From NCBI GenBank assembly GCA_900769275.1, contig CAAGGA010000059.1:1-8531 (forward strand): a stretch of DNA of 8,531 bases. The letters are read 5' to 3'. Shown here piece by piece: positions 1-5,458 of this stretch. The number at the start of each line of letters is the position of its first letter. Positions within the stretch are counted from its first letter, which is position 1. A model generated the notes under the pieces. That model was not told where the DNA came from. It did no database searches and was given only the letters and a program-made list of their open reading frames with translations. A program made the translations under genes and the position numbers. This DNA comes from an uncultured Prevotella sp. GTDB taxonomy: Bacteria > Bacteroidota > Bacteroidia > Bacteroidales > Bacteroidaceae.

Positions 1-93
1 CGTAAGGGAGAGATGAAACTTGTCGGTGTGCAACCGCAGATAAAGAAAGTCTTTGACATGACGGGCTTCTCCCGTTTTCTCACAATAGAGTGA
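1..93 (+). CDS. C-terminal end of a STAS-domain (anti-sigma factor antagonist-like) protein, partial
   Basis: An open frame runs in from the left edge and ends at TGA 91-93, giving 30 residues. The segment reads KLVGVQPQIKKVFDMTGFSR and then ends FLTIE. A strand of the type 'KLVGV', a helix, and 'V(F)xxTGF' followed by a short final strand is the usual end of STAS domains of the SpoIIAA/anti-anti-sigma type. In that family the final helix follows the phosphorylatable serine segment, which would lie outside the window. Most family members are about 100-130 residues, so roughly three quarters of the gene is missing here. The family takes part in partner switching with anti-sigma kinases, but nothing visible identifies the partner. 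The call rests on a short stretch and could change with the upstream sequence. Confidence 0.6.
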   Translation, partial: RKGEMKLVGVQPQIKKVFDMTGFSRFLTIE

Positions 94-180
94 GGAATAG
101 GTTTCCCATCGTCAGGTCATGATTAGGGAAATTCCCGGACGGAATAGGGGATTTCATATACGAGATGATGTTTTTTTTAC

Positions 181-188
181 TATCTTTG
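181..188 (+). promoter_or_regulatory. Bacteroides-type -7 promoter element of the lipoprotein gene
   Basis: TATCTTTG matches the Bacteroidota -7 consensus TAnnTTTG exactly. It lies just after a run of eight T (171-178). Transcription should begin around 192-194, giving a leader of about 26 nt before the ATG at 219. No clear -33 TTTG is seen at the expected distance (about 153-160). The element also decides the start: an in-frame ATG at 165 lies upstream of the promoter and would not be transcribed from it. Confidence 0.7.
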
Positions 189-218
189 CACCATGAAACC
201 ATTAAGAAAGGCAAAGAT

Positions 219-779
219 ATGAAAAAGTTTTATTCTTTTATTGCAATCCTATTCCTTGGATTTGCCACTGTGACATTGACTTCTTGTGACGAAGATGATA
301 TGATAGGTTATACGCTCGAAGGAACGTGGGAGGGCAGGATGTACTCTACATGTACTATCGACGGTGAGACATTCAGTGTTTCAAAGACCCAGATAGAATT
401 TCTGACCGACCCGTTCACAAACCGCGATGGCTATGGTTATTGGGTAGATTACTACAGCCGTGCTCCTTGGGACAGATGGGCAAGCCGGATTAGTTGGGAA
501 GTGCGCAACGGTGTCATCTGTATTTATTTCCGTGAGGATGGAGGTTATATTGAGATACATGACTATCGTCTGAACGACAACCGTTTCACAGGATGGTTCT
601 ATGACAGTGACAACGTTGTATGCGATTTCAGTCTCTATCATACGTCTTCTCCTAATTGGAACGACTATGAGTGGGGATACTGGGGCAGTGCATGGGGCGC
701 AAAGACGCGTTCTGCAGGTCAGGAGGACTCTGTAAACGTGGTGCCGTCTCCTTCTTCGGTTCGTACATTCCATAAGTAA
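219..779 (+). CDS. Small surface-type lipoprotein of unknown function
   Basis: The 186-residue product begins with a lipoprotein signal peptide: MKK, a hydrophobic core at about residues 7-20, and the lipobox LTSC with Cys23 as the lipidated residue. DEDD follows directly. In Bacteroidota an acidic stretch after the cysteine is known to direct lipoproteins to the outer face of the outer membrane, so surface exposure is likely. The mature part starts with LEGTWEG (33-39), a pattern seen at the first strand of lipocalin-like barrels, then alternates short polar and aromatic stretches consistent with beta strands. It is rich in aromatics, with 10 Trp, including a W/Y-rich patch at 147-159. The tail (160-186) is Ser/Pro-rich and probably disordered. 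The in-frame ATG at 165 is rejected because it precedes the promoter and would put extra residues before the signal peptide. I do not recognise a specific family; a barrel fold is only a suggestion. Confidence 0.85.
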   Translation: MKKFYSFIAILFLGFATVTLTSCDEDDMIGYTLEGTWEGRMYSTCTIDGETFSVSKTQIEFLTDPFTNRDGYGYWVDYYSRAPWDRWASRISWEVRNGVICIYFREDGGYIEIHDYRLNDNRFTGWFYDSDNVVCDFSLYHTSSPNWNDYEWGYWGSAWGAKTRSAGQEDSVNVVPSPSSVRTFHK

Positions 780-833
780 AGGAACGGAGATTCTCTATTT
801 CCCCACAAGTAAGGGAATGGGGATTCTCCATTT
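774..833 (+). repeat. Imperfect tandem direct repeat, 27-bp units, period 33
   Basis: Two 27-bp units, 774-800 and 807-833, both start AAGTAA and end ATTT and match at 23 of 27 positions. All four differences are transitions. The lipoprotein stop codon (TAA 777-779) lies inside the first unit. The second unit can fold as AATGG/CCATT around a short loop; the first folds less well. The repeat lies between the lipoprotein stop and the terminator hairpin, so it would be in the 3' untranslated part of that mRNA. Confidence 0.75.
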
Positions 834-853
834 GCAAGGTTGGTTTTAAGGTG

Positions 854-892
854 CAAAAGCCTGTCAGACGTTATTTGTCTGACAGGCTTTTG
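854..892. terminator. Bidirectional intrinsic terminator between convergent genes
   Basis: The arms CAAAAGCCTGTCAGAC (854-869) and GTCTGACAGGCTTTTG (877-892) are perfectly complementary over 16 bp, with a 7-nt loop (870-876). On the plus strand the stem ends in GCTTTTG and T-rich sequence. On the minus strand it ends the same way because the left arm carries AAAAGC. It lies 75 bp after the lipoprotein stop and 40 bp beyond the stop of the RNA methyltransferase gene, so it fits as a shared terminator for both. Confidence 0.9.
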
Positions 893-931
893 TGTGTTGT
901 GAGGCAGAGTCCTTTACTGGCTCATCGAGGG

Positions 932-1786
932 TCAGTCATGACGATTCCTCTGTCTTACAGCCTCATAGAGCAGTATGGCAGCACTTACCGATACGTTCAG
1001 GGAGTCGAGTATGCCGAGCATGGGAATGCGTATGTGTGCGTCTGCCGCCTCCCTCCATAGTTCAGTCAGTCCCGTTGCCTCTGTACCCATCACTATTGCC
1101 ACGGCGTTTCTCATGTCGGTATCGTAGTATAGGCTTGAGTCTTGCAGTTGGGCGGTGAGGATTCTGATGCCTTTCTCCTTGAGGAAGGTGATACATTCTT
1201 CTGATGTGCACGTCACGCAGGGTACACTGAATATGCCCCCTGTGCTGCTTCTGATAAGGTTGGGGTTGTAAAGGTCGGTGCGAGGGTCGCATACTATGAT
1301 TCCGTCAGCTCCCGAGGCATCTGCACTTCTGAGTATTGCTCCGAGGTTACCTGGTTTTTCTACTCCCTCAAGGACTACGAGAAGTGGTGCATGCCCATCC
1401 TTCATACCATTGCTGTCGATGCCTAAATCCTGAAGATTTCTCTCTTTTATCCTCACCTCTGCGATAATTCCCTCTGTGCTCTCGCGATAGGCTATCTTGG
1501 CATACACGTCTTTGGAGACTTCAAGGAGCTTTGCTCCCGTTTCTTCTTTCAGTCGCATGATGAGGTGTTCCGTGGTGTCATTCACTTCTGGCTGTACTGT
1601 CTTTGCTATGCTTCTGCAGAAGAATATGCTGTCTATCACGTAGCCTTTCCTGTGACATCTCTCTACTTCCCGCTGTCCTTCCACGACGAAAAGTCCGGCT
1701 TTACGTCTTTCTGATGACTTCTGCTGTAGTTGGAGCAGTCTCTTTATCTTGGGGTTTTGTGTGCTCGTTATCTGTTCGCAATTCAT
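932..1786 (-). CDS. TrmH/SpoU-family RNA 2'-O-methyltransferase
   Basis: The 284-residue protein would transfer a methyl group from S-adenosylmethionine to a ribose 2'-OH of rRNA or tRNA in the cytoplasm. The N-terminal part (about 1-105) has the pattern NPKIKRLLQL..R..GLFVVEGxRxV of the substrate-binding domain of this family. The C-terminal SPOUT knot domain (about 134-284) shows all three SpoU motifs: motif 1, LEGVEKPGNLGAILRSADASG (139-159, Asn147 and Arg153 typical of the family); motif 2, VMGTEATGL (232-240, Glu236); motif 3, IRIPMLGILDSLNVSVSAA (252-270, Asn264). Length and motif spacing are normal and nothing looks broken. The ATG at 1786 fits the family start just before the 'NPKIK' motif. 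No TAnnTTTG element is found in the 214 bp upstream, so it may be read through from recG. The exact target nucleotide cannot be told from sequence; close relatives are annotated simply as TrmH family. Confidence 0.93.
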   Translation of the reverse strand: MNCEQITSTQNPKIKRLLQLQQKSSERRKAGLFVVEGQREVERCHRKGYVIDSIFFCRSIAKTVQPEVNDTTEHLIMRLKEETGAKLLEVSKDVYAKIAYRESTEGIIAEVRIKERNLQDLGIDSNGMKDGHAPLLVVLEGVEKPGNLGAILRSADASGADGIIVCDPRTDLYNPNLIRSSTGGIFSVPCVTCTSEECITFLKEKGIRILTAQLQDSSLYYDTDMRNAVAIVMGTEATGLTELWREAADAHIRIPMLGILDSLNVSVSAAILLYEAVRQRNRHD

Positions 1787-1860
1787 TTTCTTGCTGTAGT
1801 TTTGTGAATCTGTAGAATGTCCGTTGGACAGAATGTGATGTCAATATGCTGGGAAAAACC

Positions 1861-1988
1861 TTATAACCTTTCAACCGTATAACCTTTCAACCGTATAACC
1901 TTTCAACCGTATAACCTTACAACCTTACAACCGTATAACAGTACAACCATATAACCGTACAACCATATAACCGTATAACCTTTCAACC
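1861..1988. repeat. Array of sixteen tandem octamers ending in AACC
   Basis: The 128 bp split exactly into sixteen 8-bp units, almost all of the form NTNNAACC. The main units are GTATAACC, TTTCAACC, TTACAACC, GTACAACC and ATATAACC. In the left half two units alternate to give a 16-bp higher-order period (TATAACCTTTCAACCG, three exact copies from 1862 to 1909). The right half is more diverged, and one unit ends in AACA (1933-1940). The last unit returns to TTTCAACC. The array lies in the 214-bp gap between the recG stop (2001) and the TrmH-family start (1786); the mRNA of this strand would carry GGTT every 8 nt. The rest of the gap (1787-1860) holds only a small TGTCC/GGACA hairpin (1818-1830). 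Confidence 0.95.
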
Positions 1989-1991
1989 GTA

Positions 1992-2021
1992 TGTGCCCAA
2001 TCAACTTATCTGTGCCCAATC
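1992..2021. repeat. Short direct repeat at the end of recG
   Basis: TGTGCCCAATC occurs at 1992-2002 and again at 2011-2021, a 19-bp period. The right copy encodes part of the last codons of recG (WAQ) and the left copy covers part of its stop codon and the base just beyond. It abuts the octamer array, and looks like a small tandem duplication at the gene end. Confidence 0.7.
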
Positions 2022-4097
2022 CACACTGTCTACACGCAGTTCATTAAGTCTTCGCCATAGCATGGCATGCCGCCCCTTGTTGCACTCCGGGTCATCGTCT
2101 ATTATCTTCTGTGCTTCATCCCGTGCCAGTTGTACCAGTTGTCCGTCGCGTGCAATGTCGGCTATCTTGAGGTCAAAGGCAAGCCCGCTCTGCTGTGTGC
2201 CTTCGAGGTCACCGGGCCCCCGCAGCTTAAGATCTGCTTCGGCAATGCGGAAGCCATCGTTCGTCTCTGTCATTATTTCAAGTCGCTTGCGTGTTTCTGC
2301 GGACAGTTCATGTCCGCTGACAAGGATGCAATAGCTTTGGTCGGCACCTCTGCCTACACGCCCACGAAGCTGGTGCAGTTGTGAAAGTCCGAAGCGTTGG
2401 GCTTCCATTATCACCATTACGGAGGCATTTGGAACGTTGACTCCTACTTCGATGACGGTCGTGGCGACAAGTATCTGTGTCTCGCCTGAGGCGAACCGCT
2501 GCATTTCCTCTTCTTTTTCCGAGGGTTTCATCCGACCGTGCACCTTGCTCATCCTGTATTCCGGGAATACCCTGCCTAACTGTTCAAAGCCTTCTTCCAG
2601 ATTCTTCAGGTCCGTCTTCTCGCTTTCTGATATGAGCGGATAGACGATATACACCTGTCTTCCGAGAACAATCTGCTGGCGGATGCCATTGTACAGGGAC
2701 GTCATCTGCGTGTCATATTTGTGTATGGTCTGTATGGGCTTTCTGCCGGGAGGCAGTTCGTCAATGACGCTGACATCAAGGTCTCCGTAAATGGTCATGG
2801 CAAGGGTGCGCGGAATGGGTGTGGCTGTCATGACAAGAATATGCGGAGGGTTTGCGTTCTTTGCCCATAGTTTTGCTCTTTGAGCCACTCCGAAGCGATG
2901 TTGTTCATCTACGACGGCAAGTCCGAGGTTGTGGAACTGCACCGTTTCTTCTATTACGGCATGAGTGCCGACGAGAATGCTCACCTCGCCTGTGACGAGT
3001 CCTTCGAGGACAGCCTTGCGCCTCTTGCCCTTGACTACGCCTGTCAGCAATTCCACACGTACGTCCATACCGTCAAGAAAACCCTTTATCGTGGCAAGAT
3101 GTTGCTCGGCAAGAATCTCTGTCGGTGCCATCATGCAAGCCTGGAAACCGTTGTCTGTGGCTATAAGCATAGCCATGAGGGCAACGAGGGTCTTGCCGGA
3201 ACCTACATCTCCCTGCACCAGGCGGTTCATTTGCCTGCCTGTGTTCATGTCCGCCTGTATCTCGTGCATGACTCTCTTCTGTGCTCCGGTCAGCTCAAAC
3301 TTTAGGTTTTGCCTGAAAAAACTGTGGAAGTGTTCGCCTATTCTCGGCAACAGGTAGCCACGGTATTTGCGTCTGTGGTTGGCTGTGTAGCGAAGAATAT
3401 TGAGCTGGACGTAGAAAAGTTCCTCGAACTTCAGTCTTTCTCTCGCTTTCTGCATCTCCCGCTGGCTGTGAGGGTAGTGCACTCCCCGTACTGCTTCGTC
3501 ACGGGAGACAAGGAAGAGTGGAGAGGTGATGTATTCGGGAAGCGTTTCCGGAAGTGGAGGAAGTTTGGCAATCAGTGATTTGATTATCCTTTCCAGAGAG
3601 CGTGAGGTTAGCCCTGCATTCTTCATCCTTTCCGTCGTGACGTAGTAAGGCTGCATTCCCATCTCCGAAAGTTGCAGGTTTTCCGTCTTGTCCAGTTCCG
3701 GATGATTTATCTGGAAGCGTCCTCCAAATACAGTCGGCTTGCCGAAGACGATGTATTCGACACCTGTCTTGTAGTTCTTCGATATGTATTGCGTGCCTGA
3801 GAACCATACGAGATCCACCACGCCAGTCCCGTCACCGAAGTGAGCTACGAGGCGTTTCTTCCTTGCCCCGTTGTCAAATGATTCGAAGGACAGGATTCTG
3901 CCGCGCAATTGCACGAAAGGCATGTCAAGCGAAAGACTGCTTATGGAATATACATGACTTCTATCCACATATTTATATGGATAGTACTCCAGCAAGTCGC
4001 CGTAGGTCTCGATGCCTATTTCTTTCTTGAGAATCTCCTTTCTGTTCGGACCGACGCCGGTGATGTATTTGATATCCTGCTTCAGAATGTCGCTCAT
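2001..4097 (-). CDS. recG: ATP-dependent DNA helicase RecG
   Basis: The 698-residue protein is a full-length RecG, which remodels stalled replication forks and branch-migrates Holliday junctions. The N-terminal wedge domain (about 1-180) has the ITGVGPNRK helix-hairpin-like start and the OB-fold segment around LRGRILSFE and VAHFGDGTGVVDLVWF (64-99). The helicase core shows Walker A GDVGSGKT (296-303), motif Ia MAPTEILAEQH (323-333), motif II DEQH (397-400), motif III MTATPIPRT (423-431), motif V-like VATTVIEVGVNVPNA (544-558) and motif VI QLRGRVGRG (576-584). The TRG region follows as DLKLRGPGDLEGTQQSGL (622-639). All key residues are present. The ATG at 4097 overlaps the ispD stop as ATGA, suggesting translational coupling; recG is the third gene of the DJ-1-ispD-recG operon. 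The stop is 12 bp from the octamer array. Confidence 0.98.
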   Translation of the reverse strand: MSDILKQDIKYITGVGPNRKEILKKEIGIETYGDLLEYYPYKYVDRSHVYSISSLSLDMPFVQLRGRILSFESFDNGARKKRLVAHFGDGTGVVDLVWFSGTQYISKNYKTGVEYIVFGKPTVFGGRFQINHPELDKTENLQLSEMGMQPYYVTTERMKNAGLTSRSLERIIKSLIAKLPPLPETLPEYITSPLFLVSRDEAVRGVHYPHSQREMQKARERLKFEELFYVQLNILRYTANHRRKYRGYLLPRIGEHFHSFFRQNLKFELTGAQKRVMHEIQADMNTGRQMNRLVQGDVGSGKTLVALMAMLIATDNGFQACMMAPTEILAEQHLATIKGFLDGMDVRVELLTGVVKGKRRKAVLEGLVTGEVSILVGTHAVIEETVQFHNLGLAVVDEQHRFGVAQRAKLWAKNANPPHILVMTATPIPRTLAMTIYGDLDVSVIDELPPGRKPIQTIHKYDTQMTSLYNGIRQQIVLGRQVYIVYPLISESEKTDLKNLEEGFEQLGRVFPEYRMSKVHGRMKPSEKEEEMQRFASGETQILVATTVIEVGVNVPNASVMVIMEAQRFGLSQLHQLRGRVGRGADQSYCILVSGHELSAETRKRLEIMTETNDGFRIAEADLKLRGPGDLEGTQQSGLAFDLKIADIARDGQLVQLARDEAQKIIDDDPECNKGRHAMLWRRLNELRVDSVDWAQIS

Positions 4098-4762
4098 TGC
4101 AGTAAACTCTCTGCTATCTTCAAGTCAAAGGGAGTCGTTATCTTTATGTTTTCCCTGTTTCCTTCCACCATGGTCACCTCCTGTCCGATGCTTTCCACGA
4201 CACTTGCATCATCGGTGAACCACTCCTTGTACTCTTGCCTGTATGCCTGCTTGAGCAGTCGGATGTCAAATACCTGCGGCGTTTGTACAAGTCTGTAGTC
4301 GGACCTGAGTACGTTACACCTTTCTCCAACGTGGCGCAGGGTCTCTACTACGGCTGTGACGGGTATTACGGCTTTGGCAGTCCTTGCCGTCTCATAGCAC
4401 TTCCTGATTACCTCCACCGAGGGAAAGGGGCGCACGCCGTCATGCACTCCTACCGTTCCCTCGCAGTCATCGGATATGAGGTCGAGACCGTTCCGTACGC
4501 TGTGGAAGCGTGTGTCGCCTCCGTCTGCGATGAGATATTCCTCTGTAAAGCCGTGTTTCTCGCACAGTCCGCGCCAATAATCCTGCTGCGCTTCAGGCAG
4601 GACGAGTATCACGCTTATCTCTTTCGAGTATTCGCGGAAACGCTCTATCGTGCGCATCAGGATGGGTTTGCCGCCGACTGACAGGAACTGCTTGGGAATG
4701 TCTCCTCCCATCCTCAGTCCCTTTCCACCGGCTACTATGATGACGTACTCCATGAAAGTCAT
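4094..4762 (-). CDS. ispD: 2-C-methyl-D-erythritol 4-phosphate cytidylyltransferase
   Basis: This cytosolic enzyme joins CTP and 2-C-methyl-D-erythritol 4-phosphate to form CDP-methylerythritol, the third step of the MEP route to isoprenoid precursors. The 222-residue protein has the nucleotidyltransferase signature AGGKGLRMG (11-19) with PKQF (23-26), then GGDTRFHSV (81-89), HDGVRPF (107-113), TPQVF (161-165), DDASVVE (184-190) and GNRENIKITTPFDL (201-214), all typical of IspD. Length is normal. The ATG at 4762 overlaps the stop of the DJ-1-family gene as ATGA. A second in-frame ATG at 4753 (MEYVIIVAGG) matches the usual family start better, so the first three residues are uncertain. The stop TGA overlaps the recG ATG in the same way. 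Presence of ispD means the organism makes isoprenoids by the MEP, not the mevalonate, pathway. Confidence 0.97.
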   Translation of the reverse strand: MTFMEYVIIVAGGKGLRMGGDIPKQFLSVGGKPILMRTIERFREYSKEISVILVLPEAQQDYWRGLCEKHGFTEEYLIADGGDTRFHSVRNGLDLISDDCEGTVGVHDGVRPFPSVEVIRKCYETARTAKAVIPVTAVVETLRHVGERCNVLRSDYRLVQTPQVFDIRLLKQAYRQEYKEWFTDDASVVESIGQEVTMVEGNRENIKITTPFDLKIAESLLQ

Positions 4763-5325
4763 CGGTTGGTCATAAGGAAATTATACACCATGCCCTCTTT
4801 CAATGCCTCTGCGCTTCCGCTTCCTTCCAGCATCTCAAGGATTGCGTATGCGTATGGCAGGGTAGCTGCGGGACCTTTGCCCGTGATGATATTGCCGTCA
4901 ATGGTATATAGCTCGGCTGTGTATTCCGCTCCGGCAAGGAACTTCTCGCATCCGGGATAGCAGGTCGCACGCCTTCCTATGAGCAGACCGAGGTCGCCAA
5001 GAACCTTCGGGGCTGCACAGATAGCGCCAATCTTTCCTCCGGCAGAGTTGTGTGCAAGCAATGCCTGACGCACTCCCTCGTGTTCCAGCAGATAGTCGCT
5101 GCCGGGAAGACCGCCGGGAAGCAGCAGCATATCCGCATCGGAGAAGTCTGCTTCCTCAAAGGTCGTATCGCATTTTATGGTAACACCATGCGAGAGTACG
5201 GCATATTCACTGCCGGTGATACTCACGCTGACTACTTCCACACCGCCGCGACGAAGCACGTCGATAGTAGTCAGGGACTCAATTTCTTCTGAACCGTTTG
5301 CTATGAATTGATAGACTTTTGACAT
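4759..5325 (-). CDS. DJ-1/PfpI (YajL-like) family protein
   Basis: The 188-residue protein has the DJ-1/PfpI class I glutamine amidotransferase-like fold. It starts MSKVYQFIANGSEEIE, where Glu16 aligns with Glu18 of human DJ-1 in the GxEExE motif. The nucleophile elbow is GAICAAPKVLGDLGLL (100-115) with Cys103 at the position of DJ-1 Cys106. The segments LLLPGGLPG (67-75), TCYPG (121-125) and ITGKGPAATLPYA (147-159) are also family hallmarks. Members respond to oxidative or carbonyl damage; reported activities include glyoxalase or deglycase action, but the latter is debated. Older annotations call such genes thiJ or a thiazole biosynthesis enzyme, which is not supported. It is the first gene of the operon with ispD and recG, with its own promoter at 5391-5421, and a leader of about 60 nt. 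The link with isoprenoid synthesis and DNA repair is probably only co-transcription. Confidence 0.95.
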   Translation of the reverse strand: MSKVYQFIANGSEEIESLTTIDVLRRGGVEVVSVSITGSEYAVLSHGVTIKCDTTFEEADFSDADMLLLPGGLPGSDYLLEHEGVRQALLAHNSAGGKIGAICAAPKVLGDLGLLIGRRATCYPGCEKFLAGAEYTAELYTIDGNIITGKGPAATLPYAYAILEMLEGSGSAEALKEGMVYNFLMTNR

Positions 5326-5376
5326 GATACCGTGATTTTTTTATTTGTAAAATATGTGAATGTCGGGAAAAAATGT

Positions 5377-5384
5377 TATTTTTG
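5377..5384 (+). promoter_or_regulatory. -7 element of the nadK promoter
   Basis: TATTTTTG fits TAnnTTTG. Transcription would begin near 5388, leaving a leader of about 70 nt before the ATG at 5459. The -33 region is weak; the best candidate is TGTG at 5355-5358 with an 18-bp spacer. The element is mirrored by the -7 element of the opposite operon at 5391-5398. Confidence 0.65.
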
Positions 5385-5390
5385 CAGTTG

Positions 5391-5421
5391 CAAATATACT
5401 AAATGTTTGTGAAAACACAAA
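5391..5421 (-). promoter_or_regulatory. Promoter of the DJ-1-ispD-recG operon
   Basis: On the minus strand, TATATTTG (5398-5391) matches the -7 consensus TAnnTTTG and TTTG (5421-5418) matches the -33 element. The spacer is 19 bp, which is the normal distance in Bacteroides. Transcription should start near 5387, about 62 nt before the ATG at 5325. The predicted start falls inside the nadK promoter on the other strand. Confidence 0.75.
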
Positions 5422-5426
5422 TTTTT
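5406..5426 (+). other. Small hairpin with T-tract in the nadK leader
   Basis: TTTGTG (5406-5411) and CACAAA (5416-5421) pair perfectly around an AAAA loop and are followed by five T, counting from 5422. The shape resembles a weak intrinsic terminator, about 20 nt into the predicted nadK leader and 33 nt before the start codon. The right arm also contains the -33 element of the opposite promoter, so the symmetry may simply reflect promoter sequence. Confidence 0.4.
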
Positions 5427-5458
5427 CGATTATTAAAATATACAAAAGGCAAGATAAT

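Noticed and set aside
126..136. GGGAA/TTCCC inverted repeat followed later by T8 (171-178) as a terminator for the STAS gene
   Set aside because: The stem is only 5 bp and lies 35 bp before the T-run, so it does not form a normal intrinsic terminator.
165..218. Longer start for the lipoprotein
   Set aside because: The ATG at 165 precedes the TATCTTTG promoter element and would add 18 residues before a normal signal peptide.
1861..1988. CRISPR array
   Set aside because: The units are contiguous 8-bp repeats with no unique spacers, and there are no cas genes.
2880..3305. 141-codon open frame on the plus strand opposite recG
   Set aside because: It is antisense to the helicase core and its sequence follows from recG codon use.
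4235..4681. 148-codon open frame on the plus strand opposite ispD
   Set aside because: It is fully antisense to ispD, which has all its family motifs; there is no promoter or recognisable product.
5360..5458. Longer start for nadK
   Set aside because: The extra 33 codons cross the promoter and the predicted transcript start, and the family begins at the 5459 ATG.
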